Shown one piece after another: positions 8,100 through 16,867 of a DNA stretch of 64,000 nucleotides. Under the pieces are notes generated by a model. The model made no database searches and had not been told where the DNA came from. It saw only the letters and a program-made list of their open reading frames with translations. The position numbers and the translations under genes were made by a program. Origin of the DNA: Candidatus Kapaibacterium sp. (GTDB lineage: Bacteria > Bacteroidota > Ignavibacteria > Kapaibacteriales > Kapaibacteriaceae); contig JALHPC010000002.1 in the NCBI GenBank assembly GCA_022842685.1, forward strand, positions 22,193 to 86,192, read 5' to 3'. Position 1 is the first letter of the stretch; every line of letters begins with the position of its first letter.

Positions 8100-10649
8100 T
8101 CATGTGGCAACACAAACGAGGTGGCTGTCAGCAAGATGGCGCAGTCTTGCATGGGCTGCAACTACCCGCACTGTGCATCCCTGGAGGCCGCTCTCAGTGC
8201 AGATGTACGACCCTTCAAACCTGTGGGCTGTGCCACTAGCCGCCGTGTGTTCGAGCGTGGAAAACGACGCAGGCGCGATGTCGCCCTTAGAATCGACGTG
8301 TCCATGCACCACTTGTACGATAACGTCGGCTGGCGTCAATCCGGCAAGGGCCACGTCGGCTGCGACGTGAATTCGCTTGCCTACGTTCGCCTCGGCGCCG
8401 CTGTGAACCACAACGTTGCTAACCGAAACAGAGTCCCACGCTGCAGTTGTCGCCTGCGTCCACCGGTGTAGTCCTCGAGCAACGTCACCACTATGTTCGA
8501 CTGCGGTAGACCAATCCGCCATGGCCGGCATGTAGCATTCCACGGCGTAATCGCGCACCATGCGCCGCGCCGCAAAGCGCCATGCAAGCGAGGCGATGCT
8601 GCGTTTCATAAGCGCTGTCCACTCCTCGGGTACGCGGTTACGACGTCGGTCATAAAAACGAGGCACAATCGAGTGTTCGAGTACATCGTAGAGTGTCTCG
8701 CTATCAGCAGCATCCTGCGTGGCATTGTCGAACTCTTCGCCGCGTCCTATCGCAAAGCCATTTTCGCCATCGTAGGCCTCGGCCCACCATCCGTCAAGCA
8801 CGCTTAGGTGGATGCCGCCATTTAGCACGGCTTTCATACCAGAGGTACCGCTGGCTTCGTACGGACGTCGTGGGGTGTTCAGCCACACGTCGCAGCCGCG
8901 CACCATCAGTCGGGCAACGGCCATGTCGTAGTCTTCAAGGAACACAATACGTCGTTGCATGCCATGGTCTCGCACGGCGTGGAGTACTCTCTGCAAGAGC
9001 TCCTTACCTTCTACATCGCGAGGGTGGGCTTTACCTGCCATAACAATCTGGATGGGGCGATCGGCATGAAGCACGATCGATGCCAGTCTGTCCATGTCAC
9101 GCATCAGCAAGTCGGCGCGTTTATACGAGGCAAATCGCCGTGCAAAGCCAACCGTCAGCACATCGGGATCGAGGCAGGCATTGATGTTTGCCGCTTGTTC
9201 TTCGGTGATGGATGCAGCGTGTTTGTGCAGAATATGGTCGCGGGCTCCTAGCACGAGTCGTTCGCGCCGGCGCGTGTGAGCGCGCCATAGTTCGACATTC
9301 GGAATGGCTTCGACGTTCTTCCACGAGGCCTCTTCTTCGGGCTGTAGCCTCCAGGCCCTGCCAAGGTACCGGTCGTAGAGTTCTGCCATCTCGCGTGCTA
9401 CCCAGGTTGCAGTGTGAACACCATTGGTGATACCCGAAATGGGTACATCGTCTAACGTGAAGCCATCCCACACTTGGTGCCACATCGTGCGTGCCACATG
9501 GCCGTGCAACTGGCTCACACCGTTTCTAAACGATGCCCCTTTTAAACCCAACACCGTCATTGAAAACCCATCCTCTACTGTTGTGCGAGAGGGGGCACCG
9601 AGTTCTAGAAAGCGGTCCCATGTGATGCCGAGCGAACGAACGTAGGGTTCGAAGAACTGGCGCATGGTGTCGTGATGGAAGATCTCGTTGCCGGCGGGAA
9701 CGGGCGTGTGCGTGGTGAATACCGATCCAGCCCGAACGGCATGCCATGCCTCGTCGAAGGTTACGCTAAGGCGCTCCATTATTTGTCGAGCCCGCTCTAA
9801 CATGCTAAACGCAGCGTGGCCTTCGTTAATGTGAATCACGGATGGTTCAATCCCAATAGCATCGAGAGCACGCACGCCGCCAATGCCTAGGAGTATTTCT
9901 TGTCGCACGCGGTCGTCGACAACACCGCCGTACAGGCGATCCGTTACGTCACGATGGACATCGAGCGTGTTGTCGGGAATGTTGGTGTCGAGAAGATACA
10001 GTGGTACCCGGCCAACGTTAAGTTTCCAGATGCGTGCATGACAGGGCCCATCGGGAAGGTTAACAGACACGGTAAGAGGAGCTCCCGACGCCTGCGTGAT
10101 GGGCGTAAGCGGCAGCATGTGAAAGTCGATTTCGTTGTAGCGCTCGTTCTGCCAGCCGTTTTGAGTAAGGTATTGGCTAAAGTAGCCCTCTTGATATAGA
10201 AGGCCAACGCCTACAAGTGGCAATCCAAGGTCGGAAGCACTTTTAAGGTGGTCGCCGGCAAGCACGCCAAGGCCACCTGAGTAACACGAAAACGACTCAT
10301 GAATGCCGAATTCGGCGCAGAAGTACGCTATCCACTCAGCATGCGCCCCTTGGTTCTCCTGATACCATGTGGGCCCATCGATGTAGTCGCGAAACTCCTT
10401 GTAGACACGCTCAAGTTGGCTGATGTATTCGGGGCGATTCGCCAGCTCTTCTAAGCGGTCGTGGCGTACGCGCGACAGCAGTGCAACCGGGTTGTGATGC
10501 ACTGCCTCCCACAATGGCGCATCAATGCGGTAGAAGAGCTCTGTCGCATCTGCATTCCAACACCACCATAGATTGTAAGCAAGTTCTTTTAAGGGGCGTA
10601 GGGCATCTGGTAGGGTAGGAGAAACGAGAAACGTCGTGACGGGCTTCAT
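8100..10649 (-). CDS. glgP: alpha-glucan (glycogen/maltodextrin) phosphorylase
   Basis: The 849-residue enzyme belongs to the shorter GlgP clade of alpha-glucan phosphorylases. The N-terminus carries the DUF3417 region (LKELAYNLWWCWNADA). The catalytic core includes ECAEFGIHESF-like (here FCAEFGIHESFSCYSGGLG), VIHINEGHAAF and TTHTPVPAGNEIF. The PLP site is EASGTSGMKAVLNGG near residue 615, where the Lys forms the Schiff base. It releases glucose-1-phosphate from storage glucan in the cytoplasm. The last ~130 residues form a beta-rich extension typical of this clade. It is divergently placed from a small secreted-protein gene, with an 86-bp shared promoter region. Confidence 0.95.
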   Translation of the reverse strand: MKPVTTFLVSPTLPDALRPLKELAYNLWWCWNADATELFYRIDAPLWEAVHHNPVALLSRVRHDRLEELANRPEYISQLERVYKEFRDYIDGPTWYQENQGAHAEWIAYFCAEFGIHESFSCYSGGLGVLAGDHLKSASDLGLPLVGVGLLYQEGYFSQYLTQNGWQNERYNEIDFHMLPLTPITQASGAPLTVSVNLPDGPCHARIWKLNVGRVPLYLLDTNIPDNTLDVHRDVTDRLYGGVVDDRVRQEILLGIGGVRALDAIGIEPSVIHINEGHAAFSMLERARQIMERLSVTFDEAWHAVRAGSVFTTHTPVPAGNEIFHHDTMRQFFEPYVRSLGITWDRFLELGAPSRTTVEDGFSMTVLGLKGASFRNGVSQLHGHVARTMWHQVWDGFTLDDVPISGITNGVHTATWVAREMAELYDRYLGRAWRLQPEEEASWKNVEAIPNVELWRAHTRRRERLVLGARDHILHKHAASITEEQAANINACLDPDVLTVGFARRFASYKRADLLMRDMDRLASIVLHADRPIQIVMAGKAHPRDVEGKELLQRVLHAVRDHGMQRRIVFLEDYDMAVARLMVRGCDVWLNTPRRPYEASGTSGMKAVLNGGIHLSVLDGWWAEAYDGENGFAIGRGEEFDNATQDAADSETLYDVLEHSIVPRFYDRRRNRVPEEWTALMKRSIASLAWRFAARRMVRDYAVECYMPAMADWSTAVEHSGDVARGLHRWTQATTAAWDSVSVSNVVVHSGAEANVGKRIHVAADVALAGLTPADVIVQVVHGHVDSKGDIAPASFSTLEHTAASGTAHRFEGSYICTESGLQGCTVRVVAAHARLRHLADSHLVCVAT

Positions 10650-10735
10650 GGGCGTCGATGTGGTGTCAGGTGCGGTGATAGAGCCGCGAAACTATGAAAC
10701 TGGTGTTGGCTGGCGGGGCGACTATATTTGTACGC

Positions 10736-11095
10736 ATGAAAACGCCAGTGATGATTCTCTTGCTCGCCGTCATGATGTTCGGTGCCCCCTTGTGGATTCG
10801 TGCCGACGAGTCGTTGTGGAAGAAGTGCACCGTGAGTGTAACGTGGAAGCGCCGCGGCGACGACGCAACAGTAACGGTTACGGTGAAGAATGGCACCAAG
10901 AAAACGCTGACGGATCCGACGGTTCGAGTGACGTTCTACGATAAGGACGGTAAGGAAGTGGCCGCAGATTCTAAAGGCTATGTTGCGACGCTTCGTCCGG
11001 GCGCAAGCAAGCGTATGGAGGCGCGCATCTGGACGTCGATTCCAGCCGAAGCGGCGTCGGCAAAGGGGGCTGTTGACGGTGGTTTCTTCGAGTGA
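10736..11095 (+). CDS. small secreted protein, FxLYD-like
   Basis: I place the start at the ATG at 10736, which begins a clear signal peptide (MKTPVMILLLAVMMFGAPLW..ADES). An upstream ATG in frame would add 14 residues without a better signal. The 119-residue product has one beta-sandwich of about 80 residues: VTVTVKNGTKKTLTDPTVRVTFYDKDGKEV. This is the pattern of FxLYD-type domains that describe relations between transported or secreted chains. The specific role is unknown. Confidence 0.7.
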   Translation: MKTPVMILLLAVMMFGAPLWIRADESLWKKCTVSVTWKRRGDDATVTVTVKNGTKKTLTDPTVRVTFYDKDGKEVAADSKGYVATLRPGASKRMEARIWTSIPAEAASAKGAVDGGFFE

Positions 11096-11211
11096 GAAGG
11101 TTGCCGCTGGCTTCATTGTGGATGAATCGTCGTTGAGTTGTTAGTTCGAAAGTGCTATGTTCGTAGACAATCAATGTCTAACGTTTACCAATCGCTTTTC
11201 GAGGATCGACT

Positions 11212-11391
11212 ATGAACAAGCAAGAAATCTACGAGCAGATTGCCAAGCACTTTGCCGAATTTGACGCAGCGCACAACTCAACCAAGAAGAAGGACGCCGC
11301 TGCTGCACGTAAGGCCGCTACGGCAATTAAGAAGCTCGTAACGCCGTACAACCAAGCGTCGGTTGCCGAAGCAAAAGAAGCCAAGGGGTAA
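11212..11391 (+). CDS. Hc1-like small basic DNA-binding protein
   Basis: This 59-residue ORF starts MNKQEIYEQIAKHFAEFDA and continues with a Lys/Ala-rich helical stretch (STKKKDAAAARKAATAIKKL). The size, the two predicted helices and the A/K-rich centre match the short histone H1-like (Hc1) proteins found across Bacteroidota and Chlamydiae. Those proteins bind DNA without sequence specificity and compact the nucleoid. Assignment is by pattern only. The long same-region minus-strand ORF is its shadow. A hairpin lies downstream. Confidence 0.7.
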   Translation: MNKQEIYEQIAKHFAEFDAAHNSTKKKDAAAARKAATAIKKLVTPYNQASVAEAKEAKG

Positions 11392-11439
11392 CTGCGCTTC
11401 GCAGTCGCGTTGTACAGATTCCAAGAACACGTAAATGCA

Positions 11440-11467
11440 AACACGCCGGACATTCGTCCGGCGTGTT
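11440..11467 (+). terminator. hairpin after the Hc1-like gene
   Basis: A perfect 12-bp stem (aacacgccggac with gtccggcgtgtt) and a 4-base loop lie 49 bases after the stop codon. The T-run is weak on the plus strand, so termination is likely but not certain. From here to 11732 I see no gene or other convincing signal. Confidence 0.55.
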
Positions 11468-11732
11468 GCGTTATGAGAAGACCTGTGCCAATTTCCTGCA
11501 CACGCCTAGCAAAGGGTGCGGGATGAGCGACTATTCGTGAGTTTGGGGCAGCTTCACCATACACAGTCTTAACGCGACGATTATCATTCAGATGCTGAGG
11601 AAAGGGCTTATTCCAAACGTGTGTTTTGGACGAGTGCTAATTGCTATGCCAGTGCGCCGGAAAACACCAACGCTCATGATGAAAAGTCTGGAGCGTTGTG
11701 CTAAGTACGGTGGCAATACAAATAACGAACAA

Positions 11733-11761
11733 GAGGCCATTGCCGTTACAGCAATGGCCTC
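11733..11761 (-). terminator. terminator of tRNA-Lys
   Basis: An 11-bp stem (gaggccattgc with gcaatggcctc) is followed on the minus strand by TTGTTCGTTATTTG. It lies about 75 bases beyond the 3' end of tRNA-Lys. Confidence 0.65.
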
Positions 11762-11779
11762 CGTACAAACGTTACGTGC

Positions 11780-11827
11780 AAGCGTTTCATGCAATGTCCC
11801 GCGAAGCGTTCCATGCAATGTCCCGTG
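11780..11827 (-). repeat. two 24-bp tandem copies in the tRNA-Lys trailer
   Basis: Units 11780-11803 and 11804-11827 differ at only two bases (aagcgttYcatgcaatgtcccgYg). They lie between the 3' end of tRNA-Lys and its terminator, so they would be part of the tRNA precursor. Confidence 0.8.
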
Positions 11828-11834
11828 CAGTTGT

Positions 11835-11907
11835 GCTCCCTCGGGGACTCGAACCCCGGACCCACTGATTAAGAGTCAGTTGCTCTAGCCAGCTGAGCTA
11901 AGGAAGC
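11835..11907 (-). tRNA. tRNA-Lys (anticodon CTT)
   Basis: The minus strand folds as a complete cloverleaf: acceptor GCTTCCT/AGGGAGC with one G-U pair, D stem GCTC/GAGC, anticodon stem ACTGA/TCAGT with loop CTCTTAA (anticodon CTT, reads AAG), and T stem CGGGG/CCCCG with loop TTCGAGT. The CCA end is not encoded. Confidence 0.96.
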
Positions 11908-11968
11908 GCGCAAAGATACGGCAAAGGTTGAAACTGCAAACGATGCGCTGTCTTGTATTTTTGCGACC

Positions 11969-12517
11969 ATGATAAACCTGCTCGTACCCCGACATGTTGG
12001 ATTTTTGGTGGTCTTCACTGCCGCTACACTGTGCTTACTCGCCACAGATTCCGTCGCTCAATCACGACCTGCCCGTAAGAGTGCAGGTGCCAACGAGTTT
12101 CCCTACTATCAATTAGGGGGCATCGAATTCAAATGCAACCACCCTATGAGGAAGGAAGTGGTGGCGGGAATCGAGAGATGGACGACGAGTAAGGCCGTTC
12201 GTGGTAGTGGTGGAACCTTACGCGTGATGGTGTTCAAGCGCAGTGACCTTGGTGCCGAAGCGCGGACCGCTGCAGCGCTGCGTGTTCTCGGTGCCGAAAC
12301 CGTTGCCCCCTTCGCAATTACTCGGCGACAGTTGATGGGCAAGCAGTATACAACGTATGCCACAAATAACCCCAAGCGCCCTACAACAAAACTTGAGGTG
12401 TATGAAACAACAAGCGCCTCCGGAGAGGCGCTTGTTGTTGTGTTCGAATGGGATATTGCCTACGGATCGTTTCGGTCGAACAAGAACATTTCGTCGATTC
12501 TTGCTACGATGCGATAG
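11969..12517 (+). CDS. secreted protein of unknown function
   Basis: The 182-residue product has an N-terminal signal peptide (about residues 1-30, ending near VAQS) and a mixed alpha/beta domain with two cysteine-poor halves. I do not recognise a family. Its C-terminal coding part contains a perfect 15-bp inverted repeat (12406-12439), which is probably the terminator of the convergent hppA gene. Confidence 0.6.
   Translation: MINLLVPRHVGFLVVFTAATLCLLATDSVAQSRPARKSAGANEFPYYQLGGIEFKCNHPMRKEVVAGIERWTTSKAVRGSGGTLRVMVFKRSDLGAEARTAAALRVLGAETVAPFAITRRQLMGKQYTTYATNNPKRPTTKLEVYETTSASGEALVVVFEWDIAYGSFRSNKNISSILATMR
12406..12439 (-). terminator. probable hppA terminator located inside the neighbouring gene
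   Basis: A perfect 15-bp stem (12406-12420 with 12425-12439) has a cgga tetraloop. On the minus strand the 3' arm ends TTGTTGTTTCATA, a T-rich tail. It lies about 100 bases past the hppA stop codon and within the coding region of the convergent secreted-protein gene, where it encodes SASGEAL. Confidence 0.7.
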
Positions 12518-12541
12518 GCGAACGCTCCTTGCGCTGATTGC

Positions 12542-14680
12542 TTAGAACATGCGCAAGAGTATGCCGCCATTGTTGGCGAAGGCGCTGGCAAAGACAAGCG
12601 AAATGATGGCCATGAGCTTGATGAGGATGTTCAAGGCAGGACCGGACGTGTCCTTAAACGGATCGCCTACCGTGTCGCCAACGACAGCTGCCTTGTGCGT
12701 GTCGGAGCCTTTGCCGCCGTGGACGCCGGTCTCGATATACTTCTTGGCATTGTCCCACGCTCCACCCGAATTGGCCATCGAAATAGCAAGCATGACGCCA
12801 ACGACGAGCGAGCCGATGAGGACGCCTGCGAGCATTTGTACGCCGAACAAGAAGCCCACCAGAAGCGGGGTAAGAATTACGAGAAGTCCGGGAGGAATCA
12901 TCTCGCGGATGGAGGCCTGCGTAGAGATATCGACGCACGTGCTGTAGTCGGCACGCCCTGTACCTTCAAGGAGACCAGGAATAGTGCGGAACTGACGGCG
13001 CACTTCTTCGATCATGGCGAAGGCGGCCTTGCCTACACTCTTCATGGTCATGGCAGAGAACGAGAAGGGCAGGGCCGCGCCCACTAGGAGCCCGGCAAGC
13101 ACGTGGGGGTCGGTGACCATGAGGTCCAAGCTTTGTCCCTTCTTGCCAAGTTCGCCCCCAGCACGCGTAAGAAAGGCGCTCGTAAGGGCAAGCGAGGTAA
13201 GAGCGGCCGAGCCAATGGCGAAGCCCTTGCCAATAGCTGCTGTGGTGTTACCAGCGGCGTCGAGAGCGTCGGTACGCTTACGGATATCCTTGCCCATGCC
13301 AGCCATTTCGGCGATGCCGCCGGCGTTGTCGCTCGTAGGACCGTATGCGTCGATCGTAAGACCAACAGCAATGGTGCCAAGCATACCGATAGCCGTAAGA
13401 GCGATGCCATACATTCCGGCTGCTACGAAGCCAATAACGACGCTAACGGCGATGAGGAGCATGGGGATGACGGCGGAGTTGTAGCCTAGCGCCAGGCCGT
13501 AGATGATGTTCGTCGCAGCACCAGTGGTCGACTTGTCGGCTACCTCGCGCACGGGCTTGTAGCGGTGGCTGGTGTAGTATTCTGTAACAAGACCAATCAG
13601 CAGGCCGGCGATAAGGCCCGTGGCAAGGGCGATGAAGACGCCAGTGCCATTGACAAGCACAGACCCAACCATAAAGCTGGTGGTGCCGAAGATCATTGTG
13701 GTGGCAGGGTAAAGCGCTGCTAGCATAAGAAGCGTTGAGACAACCAAGGCGTTCTTGAGCGCAGCTTCGACCTTGTCTTCGCTTGATGCACGAACAAAGA
13801 AGAGCGATAGAAGCGAGGCAACGATACCAACGCCGTTAACAAGCATGGGGAAGAGCAACACACCGATATTGGCGGCAGCGTCCGGTGTAACGGCATAGGC
13901 CGCAGCACCAATAACGAGGGCCGCACAGGTCGACTCTGCTACAGAACCAAAGAGGTCGGCACCCATGCCGGCAATGTCGCCAACGTTGTCGCCCACGTTG
14001 TCGGCAATCACAGCGGGGTTGCGTGGATCGTCCTCGGGGATGCCCGCTTCAACCTTGCCCACAAGGTCGGCTCCAACGTCGGCCGCCTTGGTGTAAATGC
14101 CGCCGCCTACACGGCCAAAAAGAGCAACGGCCGAGCCGCCGAGGCCAAAGCCCGACAGAATTTCCATTTGAATTTCGCGTGTAACGTCGGCGCCCAGTGG
14201 CAGCATGAAGTCAATGCCGATGTAGACTAACAGCAAACCAACCACGGCGAGGCCGGTAAGGCCGAATCCCATAACGGCACCCGACTCGAAGGCAACGCGG
14301 AAGGCCTTCTGGAGCGACGTGCGCGCGGCCGAAGCTGTGCGAACGTTGCCCTTCGTGGCAATCTTCATGCCGATGAGACCGCTAAGTACCGACGTGCCAG
14401 CACCAATGATGAAGGCAACGGCAGTGTGAAGTCCATGACCGCCTGTGGTAAAGGCGATGACGACTGCGAAGATGACCATAAAGATCGACAGTACTCGGTA
14501 TTCACGGCCAAGGAAGGCCATAGCACCTTCGCTGATAGCCGTAGAAATCTCGGTAAGCTTTGACACCTCTTCGGGCGAAGATGCGCCGTCTTCGACACGT
14601 ACGGCCAACACACGTGAGCGAAACACGGCTGCCACGATGAGGGCAAGTACGCCGAGTCCGCCAATCAACAGTTCAATCAT
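12542..14680 (-). CDS. hppA: membrane-bound ion-translocating pyrophosphatase
   Basis: The 712-residue protein has about 16 transmembrane helices and the family signatures: [21 protein letters not shown] (pyrophosphate/Mg binding), [20 protein letters not shown], and near the C-terminus [21 protein letters not shown]. It couples pyrophosphate hydrolysis to H+ or Na+ export. The motif around residue 460 reads [14 protein letters not shown], with Ala where K+-independent enzymes have Lys, which marks the K+-dependent subfamily. That subfamily contains both H+ and Na+ pumps, so the ion cannot be settled from this read. The preceding plus-strand gene is convergent. Confidence 0.97.
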   Translation of the reverse strand: MIELLIGGLGVLALIVAAVFRSRVLAVRVEDGASSPEEVSKLTEISTAISEGAMAFLGREYRVLSIFMVIFAVVIAFTTGGHGLHTAVAFIIGAGTSVLSGLIGMKIATKGNVRTASAARTSLQKAFRVAFESGAVMGFGLTGLAVVGLLLVYIGIDFMLPLGADVTREIQMEILSGFGLGGSAVALFGRVGGGIYTKAADVGADLVGKVEAGIPEDDPRNPAVIADNVGDNVGDIAGMGADLFGSVAESTCAALVIGAAAYAVTPDAAANIGVLLFPMLVNGVGIVASLLSLFFVRASSEDKVEAALKNALVVSTLLMLAALYPATTMIFGTTSFMVGSVLVNGTGVFIALATGLIAGLLIGLVTEYYTSHRYKPVREVADKSTTGAATNIIYGLALGYNSAVIPMLLIAVSVVIGFVAAGMYGIALTAIGMLGTIAVGLTIDAYGPTSDNAGGIAEMAGMGKDIRKRTDALDAAGNTTAAIGKGFAIGSAALTSLALTSAFLTRAGGELGKKGQSLDLMVTDPHVLAGLLVGAALPFSFSAMTMKSVGKAAFAMIEEVRRQFRTIPGLLEGTGRADYSTCVDISTQASIREMIPPGLLVILTPLLVGFLFGVQMLAGVLIGSLVVGVMLAISMANSGGAWDNAKKYIETGVHGGKGSDTHKAAVVGDTVGDPFKDTSGPALNILIKLMAIISLVFASAFANNGGILLRMF

Positions 14681-14757
14681 GGGTTCCTTTCAACTTGTCA
14701 CTATGGTGATGATTTCTTGCACAGTTCAATGAGTACTCGTAGATTTGCGGCCCCTTC

Positions 14758-14831
14758 GGACTCTTAGCTCAGTTGGTTAGAGCGTTACGTTGACATCGTA
14801 AAGGTCACTGGTTCGAATCCAGTAGGGTCCA
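14758..14831 (+). tRNA. tRNA-Val (anticodon GAC)
   Basis: A complete cloverleaf is present: acceptor GGACTCT/AGGGTCC, D arm GCTC/GAGC, anticodon stem TTACG/CGTAA with loop TTGACAT (anticodon GAC), T arm ACTGG/CCAGT with TTCGAAT, and discriminator A at 14831. CCA is not encoded. Confidence 0.96.
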
Positions 14832-14861
14832 CAGCCCCCGCCGAGAGCGGGCAAAGATACG

Positions 14862-14889
14862 AAGCCCGTTCACTTGGAACGGGCTTTTT
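14862..14889 (+). terminator. terminator of tRNA-Val
   Basis: A 10-bp stem (aagcccgttc with gaacgggctt) is followed by TTTC on the plus strand, about 30 bases downstream of the tRNA. Confidence 0.8.
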
Positions 14890-14921
14890 CGTTTACTGAG
14901 TTTCGCTGTAGGATTGATGCC

Positions 14922-15380
14922 ATGGTGCAGCCCAATATCTTTGATGCCACCACCCATGTACGGACGTTAGAGCGCTTGGCGTTGCTCCAGTCCGACGCTA
15001 CTCCGCAATGGGGAACTATGACGCCGGCTCAGATGTGTGCTCACGTTTGTGTGAGTTACGAATACATCTTTGGCGATCGGAACGATGTACCGCCGCTGTT
15101 CATGCGATTGTTGCTTCGACTGTTCTTCCGCGGCTTGCTGGTTGGTAATAAGCCATATCCAAAGGGGGCAGCCACAGCGCCATCGATGATCATCAACAAC
15201 GAGCGCAATCTTGATACGGAACGGGCGCGCCTCGTTGCCTATATCGAGCGTGTATACGCCGAAGGTGCGCACGCTTTTGAAGGCCGCCCGCAGGTGTCGC
15301 TAGGCCCCTTAACAGCAGTCGAGTGGAGCACACTTCTCTACAAACACCTCGACCATCACCTGCGTCAGTTTGGAGTGTAG
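14922..15380 (+). CDS. DUF1569 / DinB-like protein
   Basis: I choose the ATG at 14922 (MVQPNIFDATTHVRTLERLALL), because the longer reading would start inside the tRNA-Val terminator. The 152-residue product has the DUF1569 pattern: a short N-terminal helix, PQWGTMTPAQMCAHV with the first conserved His, and a closing TAVEWSTLLYKHLDHHLRQFGV with the His cluster. These are the metal-binding positions of the DinB-like four-helix bundle. The substrate is unknown; distant relatives are thiol-dependent transferases. Confidence 0.8.
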   Translation: MVQPNIFDATTHVRTLERLALLQSDATPQWGTMTPAQMCAHVCVSYEYIFGDRNDVPPLFMRLLLRLFFRGLLVGNKPYPKGAATAPSMIINNERNLDTERARLVAYIERVYAEGAHAFEGRPQVSLGPLTAVEWSTLLYKHLDHHLRQFGV

Positions 15381-15395
15381 GGGGCACCGAAAACA

Positions 15396-15421
15396 AACGA
15401 GCCACCCGAAGGTGGCTCGTT
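15396..15421 (-). terminator. terminator of gltA
   Basis: An 11-bp stem (aacgagccacc with ggtggctcgtt) with a cgaa loop is followed on the minus strand by TTTGTTTTC, just downstream of the citrate synthase stop codon. It separates the convergent genes. Confidence 0.85.
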
Positions 15422-15430
15422 GATGCTCGA

Positions 15431-16702
15431 TTACAGCGCCGAAATCTCGTCCAGCGTAAGCGACTTGGGTCGCACGATAGGCATTGCCATCATGCGGTTT
15501 ACCACCATTTGTGCACATAGGCCAATGGCGCGCGATACACCAAACATCACGGTGTAGAAGTCGAATTCCTTCATACCGTATGCGTACAGGAGCGATCCCG
15601 ACGCAGCGTCGACGTTTGGCCATGGGTTCTTGGCCTTGCCGTGCTCACGCAGTACGTCTGGAATGAGGTTGAAGATCTTTTGGACGATGCGGACGTTGTC
15701 GTCCATGATGTTGTGCTTCTCGGCAAACTCGTAGAAGGCCGTGAATCGTGGGTCGGTAACACGAAGAACGGCGTGGCCGTATCCGGGAATTACTTGGCCG
15801 TTGTTCAGGCGGTTCCAGGCATATTCCTTGAGTTGCTCGTCGGTAGGCACACCGCCAAACTGCTCGCGTACGTCGATGATGAACCGCAAGCACTCCTGGT
15901 TAGCAAGACCGTGGAGTGGGCCGGCAAGGCCACACATAGCCGCCGAAACGCTGTAGTAGGCATCGCTAAGTGCCGAGCTTACCACGTAGCTTGTCATGGC
16001 GCTCACGTTGCCACCTTCGTGATCGCTGTGCAGGACCAAGTACAGGCGCACCAGCTCCTTCCAAGCGGGATCGTTACTTACGCCAAGCATGTGGGCGAAG
16101 TTGTTCGACAAGTCGTTATCGCCTTGCAGCGGTGCAATGATATCGCCCTTGCCAAACCGAATACGGTAGATGGCTGCTGCGATACCTGGCATCGAGGCAA
16201 TAAGGCGCACTGCATCGTTGATGGCATAATTCCACAGCGTGTCCTTGGCTGCACCACGGTCATACGCTGCGCGATATTCAGATTCCTTCTCCATCGACAG
16301 GATGGCTGCCCCTAGCATTGCCATGGGATGTGCGTCGGCAGGCATTGCGCGTAGCGTGTCTACCACGTATTGTGGGATTGCGTAATGCTTCGCGAAGGCA
16401 GCACGCAGTGCCTCCAACTCTTCGGCCGTTGCGCGCTTACCAGTTACCAACAACCAAAAGGTCTCTTCGGGGGTGATGTCGGTAAGCTCAAGAATCGGAA
16501 TGTTGCGAATGCGAAGGCCTTCGTCGGCCGAAACGCTTGACGTGTCGCATACAAGTGCAGGAACGCCACGCATACCACCAAAGACTTGTTCGACGGCAAC
16601 CGATGATAGGACCTTGTCTCCTTTTTCCTTTGCGAGTGCTACCTTGCGTGCCTTCAGGGCATCGGCAGTGGCATTCAACGTTTCGTGCAAGATGGTGCTC
16701 AT
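15431..16702 (-). CDS. gltA: citrate synthase, eukaryote-like type
   Basis: The 423-residue enzyme condenses acetyl-CoA and oxaloacetate in the TCA cycle. The catalytic His positions are visible in HSDHEGGNVSAM and GPLHGLANQE; PGYGHAVLRVTDPR carries the third His and the oxaloacetate-binding Arg. The catalytic Asp lies in NVDAASG. The N-terminal region and the DHEGGNVSAM signature resemble the mitochondrial/type I form rather than the hexameric proteobacterial GltA, and this form is found in some Bacteroidota and Chlorobiota. It is transcribed alone, away from the ABC permease. Confidence 0.95.
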   Translation of the reverse strand: MSTILHETLNATADALKARKVALAKEKGDKVLSSVAVEQVFGGMRGVPALVCDTSSVSADEGLRIRNIPILELTDITPEETFWLLVTGKRATAEELEALRAAFAKHYAIPQYVVDTLRAMPADAHPMAMLGAAILSMEKESEYRAAYDRGAAKDTLWNYAINDAVRLIASMPGIAAAIYRIRFGKGDIIAPLQGDNDLSNNFAHMLGVSNDPAWKELVRLYLVLHSDHEGGNVSAMTSYVVSSALSDAYYSVSAAMCGLAGPLHGLANQECLRFIIDVREQFGGVPTDEQLKEYAWNRLNNGQVIPGYGHAVLRVTDPRFTAFYEFAEKHNIMDDNVRIVQKIFNLIPDVLREHGKAKNPWPNVDAASGSLLYAYGMKEFDFYTVMFGVSRAIGLCAQMVVNRMMAMPIVRPKSLTLDEISAL

Positions 16703-16867
16703 GCGGTTCTCCTGGTACAGTTCGTTTGAAATGATATATCATACAAACTTACGAAGCCCGCTAGGACTGTACGACGTCGACCATGGCCACAGAGAAACTG
16801 TGTTGTGGAAATGTAACTGCCGAACTGACCCGAAACCGACTTGCCCTCCCATCGTTCAACGCGCCCC

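Noticed and set aside
11592..11888. 98-residue plus-strand ORF
   Set aside because: It runs over the terminator, tandem repeats and tRNA-Lys antisense and shows no protein-like pattern.
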